64,000 bases of DNA from Physcia stellaris (taxonomy: Eukaryota; Ascomycota; Lecanoromycetes; Caliciales; Physciaceae). The stretch covers positions 62,001-126,000 of the forward strand of contig JABSSW010000066.1 in NCBI GenBank assembly GCA_018902385.1, written 5' to 3'. The notes under the pieces are model-generated. The model had not been told where the DNA came from and made no database searches. It saw nothing but the letters and a program-made list of their open reading frames with translations. Of the stretch, positions 61,601 through 64,000 are shown one piece after another. How positions within the stretch are numbered: the stretch's first letter is position 1; every line of letters starts with the position of its first letter. The translations under genes were made by a program, and so were the position numbers.

Positions 61601-61930
61601 TTCGAATTTTTAGCAACGAGTGACGTGCGATCTCGACGATTTCGTTCTTTTTTGCTCATCGTCGCGCATCAGACGTGATGCTTTCGTTGAATACAGTAAT
61701 ATTGAATAATGCAACAATTCTCGAGTCGATCTTAATGAAGATGACTACGCAAAAACATATTTACGAATCTGATATAAAGAATGACGTTTCATTGTTTATT
61801 GACAAGCGACAATCCGTTGTCAAACAATGACGACGTGAAGCAGAAATTAGCTATTTCTGATACATCACGCTCGCATTGTCATTAGAGAAGACGTTGCTAT
61901 TGCAGAACAATTTTTGATCGATTCATCAGT

Positions 61931-62010
61931 GTGAAACGCATTTGGTCGGACATTTCTTGATGTGAAACGCATTTGATCAAGCATTTCGATGTGAAACGCA
62001 TCTTGAAATC
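61931..62010. repeat. Three copies of a roughly 30-bp direct repeat
   Basis: TGTGAAACGCAT begins at 61931, 61962 and 61991, with similar sequence (TTTGATCAAGCATTTCGA type) between copies. Confidence 0.8.
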
Positions 62011-62097
62011 AATACGGAAGTATTGCAGATCGAATTCAATAAACGAGATGATTTGCCGAACATCGAGTACGATTTTAGCATACAAACAGCGATCGTA

Positions 62098-62630
62098 AAC
62101 TGCGAAATATATAGATCTTGTAGACATCTCGACAGAATCTGGATATGTAAGCAAGAATCAAAAAATATTACGAAATCATAAATTGCGAAACATATAGATC
62201 GTGCAGACATTTCGTCAAAACTTCTGTATATTTTCATGTGTAGTGCGCAAGTTGAAATCGAGACATAAATCGATTGACAAGACATTTCGTTCAAACTGAA
62301 ACATACGGAAGAAGTCAAATTACGAAACATGCGTGAACAAAGTTCAATATCTCGTCATATTTTTGCGCAAGCAACGACCGGAAACTGCGAGACATATAAA
62401 TCGTGCAAACATTTCGTCAGAGTTTCTTTATATTTTCACATGTAGTGCACAAGTCGAAAGCGAGATACAAGTCAATTGCAAAACATCTCGTTCGAACAAC
62501 GCATACAGAAATCAATCTGCATGCGTCAATGACATTTTTTCATATTTTAGCATTTGCGTAAAATCAGCAATTGCAAAAGTGTTGTCGACATTTTGACAGA
62601 ATCTAGACATGCGAGCATGAATCGAAGATG
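62098..62630. repeat. Degenerate direct repeats, about 83 and 202 bp apart
   Basis: Strings of the type AACTGCGAAACATATAGATC followed by GTGCAGACATTTCGTC recur at 62098, 62181 and 62383. The last two share about 130 bp including TATATTTTCATGTGTAGTGC. A weaker copy is near 62570. Confidence 0.75.
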
Positions 62631-63118
62631 TGCAAGCAAACATCTCATTCAAATTACACGATAAGTTATCGTTTCGATTCAATAAGCACTGATATGAATT
62701 AACTTTACGTGAATCTCATAGCAAATTATCAGAGAGTAGAGCATGAATTATCACGAGATTAACAATCGCAGAAGATCTTTCGAAAGCACAATTTCATGAC
62801 TTTCTTGATTATGCAAAGCACAATTGACGAACAATTGATTGTTCATGACGAAATGACCTGCAATGAATAACTCATCAAAGATATCATCGCTCGAAATTCT
62901 GTCGAAATTTTTCAAAGATAAATCAATTTTGCGAGTCAACGCGCGATCTCGCGATGTTGTTTATATACACAGTTCAAGATTCGAAACAGTCAAACATGCC
63001 GTTTTGCTTTCTAAAGAAGTTCAAGCTAAAAAAAAAAAAAGTTTCGTCAGAACTCCGCTAAAACCCACGAATCAGCTTATAAGACATCGGCATTGATAAG
63101 AAAATAATCACGAATGGG

Positions 63119-63640
63119 TGATCAAGCCACGGCAAGCCGTACAGCGGGGACGAACCTGAAAGCCAACAGCACGGCATATGCAGTCTCCCTGGTGGTACAA
63201 TTGACTAGAACTGTCATACAGTATCACGGCGCGCTCAAGCGTCCTGTAGATGTAATTCATTGAATAAAGCAATTGACTCGAAAACAATCATGTCAATATC
63301 GCGACCAAGTCTCGATCAAATCGTACAGCGAAAAATATCTGAAGATCAATAACATCACAGTGCAGTCTTTCTGATGATACAATCGACTCGAGAATAGTTC
63401 AATATCATGACGCGTTCAAACGTTCTGTAAATGCAATTCTTGATGAAATAATTGACTCGAATAATCATGTCAGAAACGATCGACGCTCTACAGTCACGAA
63501 CAAGTGATCAACTCATGATCAAGCTATGCAACGAAACGTATCTGAAAATCAATATTCAATATCATGGCGCGTTCAGCGTACTGCAGATATAATTTCTTTG
63601 ACGAAGCAACTGACTCGAAAGCAATCAATTCAAATTTCAT
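63119..63640. repeat. 182-bp tandem repeat, about three units
   Basis: Unit 1 (about 63119-63300) keeps many GG and CC; unit 2 (about 63301-63480) matches it at an offset of 182 bp, with most differences C to T or G to A. Unit 3 (about 63481-63640) is more divergent but keeps ATCATGGCGCGTTCA and GCAACTGACTCG. Confidence 0.8.
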
Positions 63641-64000
63641 GTCATCAATTCTGTGTTGCTTACTGCCTAGAATTTACAGCGCATGAAGAGCTGAATCGTG
63701 TCAAAAACATCTTCAGAGATTGTTGCTCGATTTAACTGAGCGTTGAGCATCGTGAATGTGAATGTGAAATGAAGCGAGAAGATAGAAAATCGACGAGAAT
63801 TTCGAAGTCTGATGTATTCAATGCGGTCGCGTCTATTTCATCAATAGAAAATCATATGACGTCTCTCGCGTTTAATCACTCTTCTTCAGACAACTCATCG
63901 ATTCGATATATGAAATAGAAGAATAGAAAATAATTGAGACTCGAATTCGATTTTTCTGTCATTCAGTCAGCTGTTATGTCACCAGATCGAAAACTGTGAA
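63641..64000. other. AT-rich sequence without recognised feature
   Basis: It continues the mutated-type composition with rare GG and CC to the window edge. No gene or repeat boundary seen. Confidence 0.45.

Larger units (their letters stand above)
58611..63110. other. Unidentified AT-rich mutated block
   Basis: It has the same loss of CC and GG as the Copia element but no protein landmark I can name. An ATG-led frame at 59634 (MSKKYSDDEFLRRTLQTFAS) meets a TGA after about 29 codons; a leftward frame at 59420-59100 has 106 codons. It is probably one or more further mutated elements or satellite-like DNA. Confidence 0.55.

Noticed and set aside
53374-62596. Open frames of 60-117 codons in the mutated block as genes
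   Set aside because: They lack Gly, Pro and Trp and occur on both strands, as expected by chance in this composition.
53345-63110. Classical CpA-to-TpA RIP
   Set aside because: CpA and TpG remain common and the LTR comparison shows no change at those sites.
53345-63110. Mitochondrial DNA insertion or a TGA-as-Trp genetic code
   Set aside because: Reading TGA as Trp does open some frames, but the proteins are Copia polymerase parts and the GG/CC loss explains the TGAs. Nearby genes use the standard code.

Overview
This window is nuclear DNA from a filamentous ascomycete (Pezizomycotina). The evidence is short GT-AG introns (about 36-420 bp), single-gene transcription units on both strands, and fungal housekeeping genes including a VIB-1/XprG-type Ndt80 regulator, fungal-type acetylglutamate synthase, PNS1, RKM5 and SCH9. 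I cannot name the species. No secondary-metabolite cluster, CRISPR array, tRNA or rRNA was recognised.

Layout, 1-53 kb: NUP170 end (+), EXPERA/TMEM97-like membrane protein (+), RE-rich His-repeat protein (-), VIB-1/XprG regulator (-), a 6 kb gene-poor stretch, NAGS/ARG2 (-), 3-hydroxyisobutyrate-dehydrogenase-like protein (+), eIF3g/TIF35 (+), tandem-PAS protein (-), PNS1 (+), ARV1 (+), BAR-domain protein (-), mitochondrial Hsp70/SSC1 (-), WD-repeat DUF2415-type protein (+), ADA2 (-), SCH9-type kinase (+), glucose-6-phosphate isomerase (+), a type I membrane protein (+), a C2H2-like protein (+), RKM5 methyltransferase (-) and NOT2/CDC36 (-). Most are core functions such as translation, chromatin, mRNA decay, mitochondria, lipid homeostasis and nutrient signalling. 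I see no pathway cluster. Exon boundaries below were checked by reading-frame phase wherever exact coordinates are given.

Several conserved genes (vib-1, NAGS, the DUF2415 gene, PGI, RKM5) carry a one-base frameshift at, or compatible with, a shortened homopolymer. This looks more like sequence error than gene death.

Layout, 53.2-64 kb: an AT-rich mutated block. Its first 5.4 kb is a Ty1/Copia LTR retrotransposon with recognisable integrase, reverse transcriptase and RNase H remnants. The rest is unidentified degenerate sequence and tandem repeats.

The main discovery candidate is the mutation pattern of this block. CpC and GpG are almost completely lost while CpG, CpA and TpG remain. Comparing the less-mutated with the mutated copy of the LTR (and, independently, of a 182-bp repeat) shows C-to-T changes at every CpC, a few at CpT, and none at CpA in the LTR pair. 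This differs from classical RIP (CpA to TpA) and turns every TGG tryptophan codon hit into a TGA stop. It suggests a RIP-like genome-defence process with a CpC-centred target.
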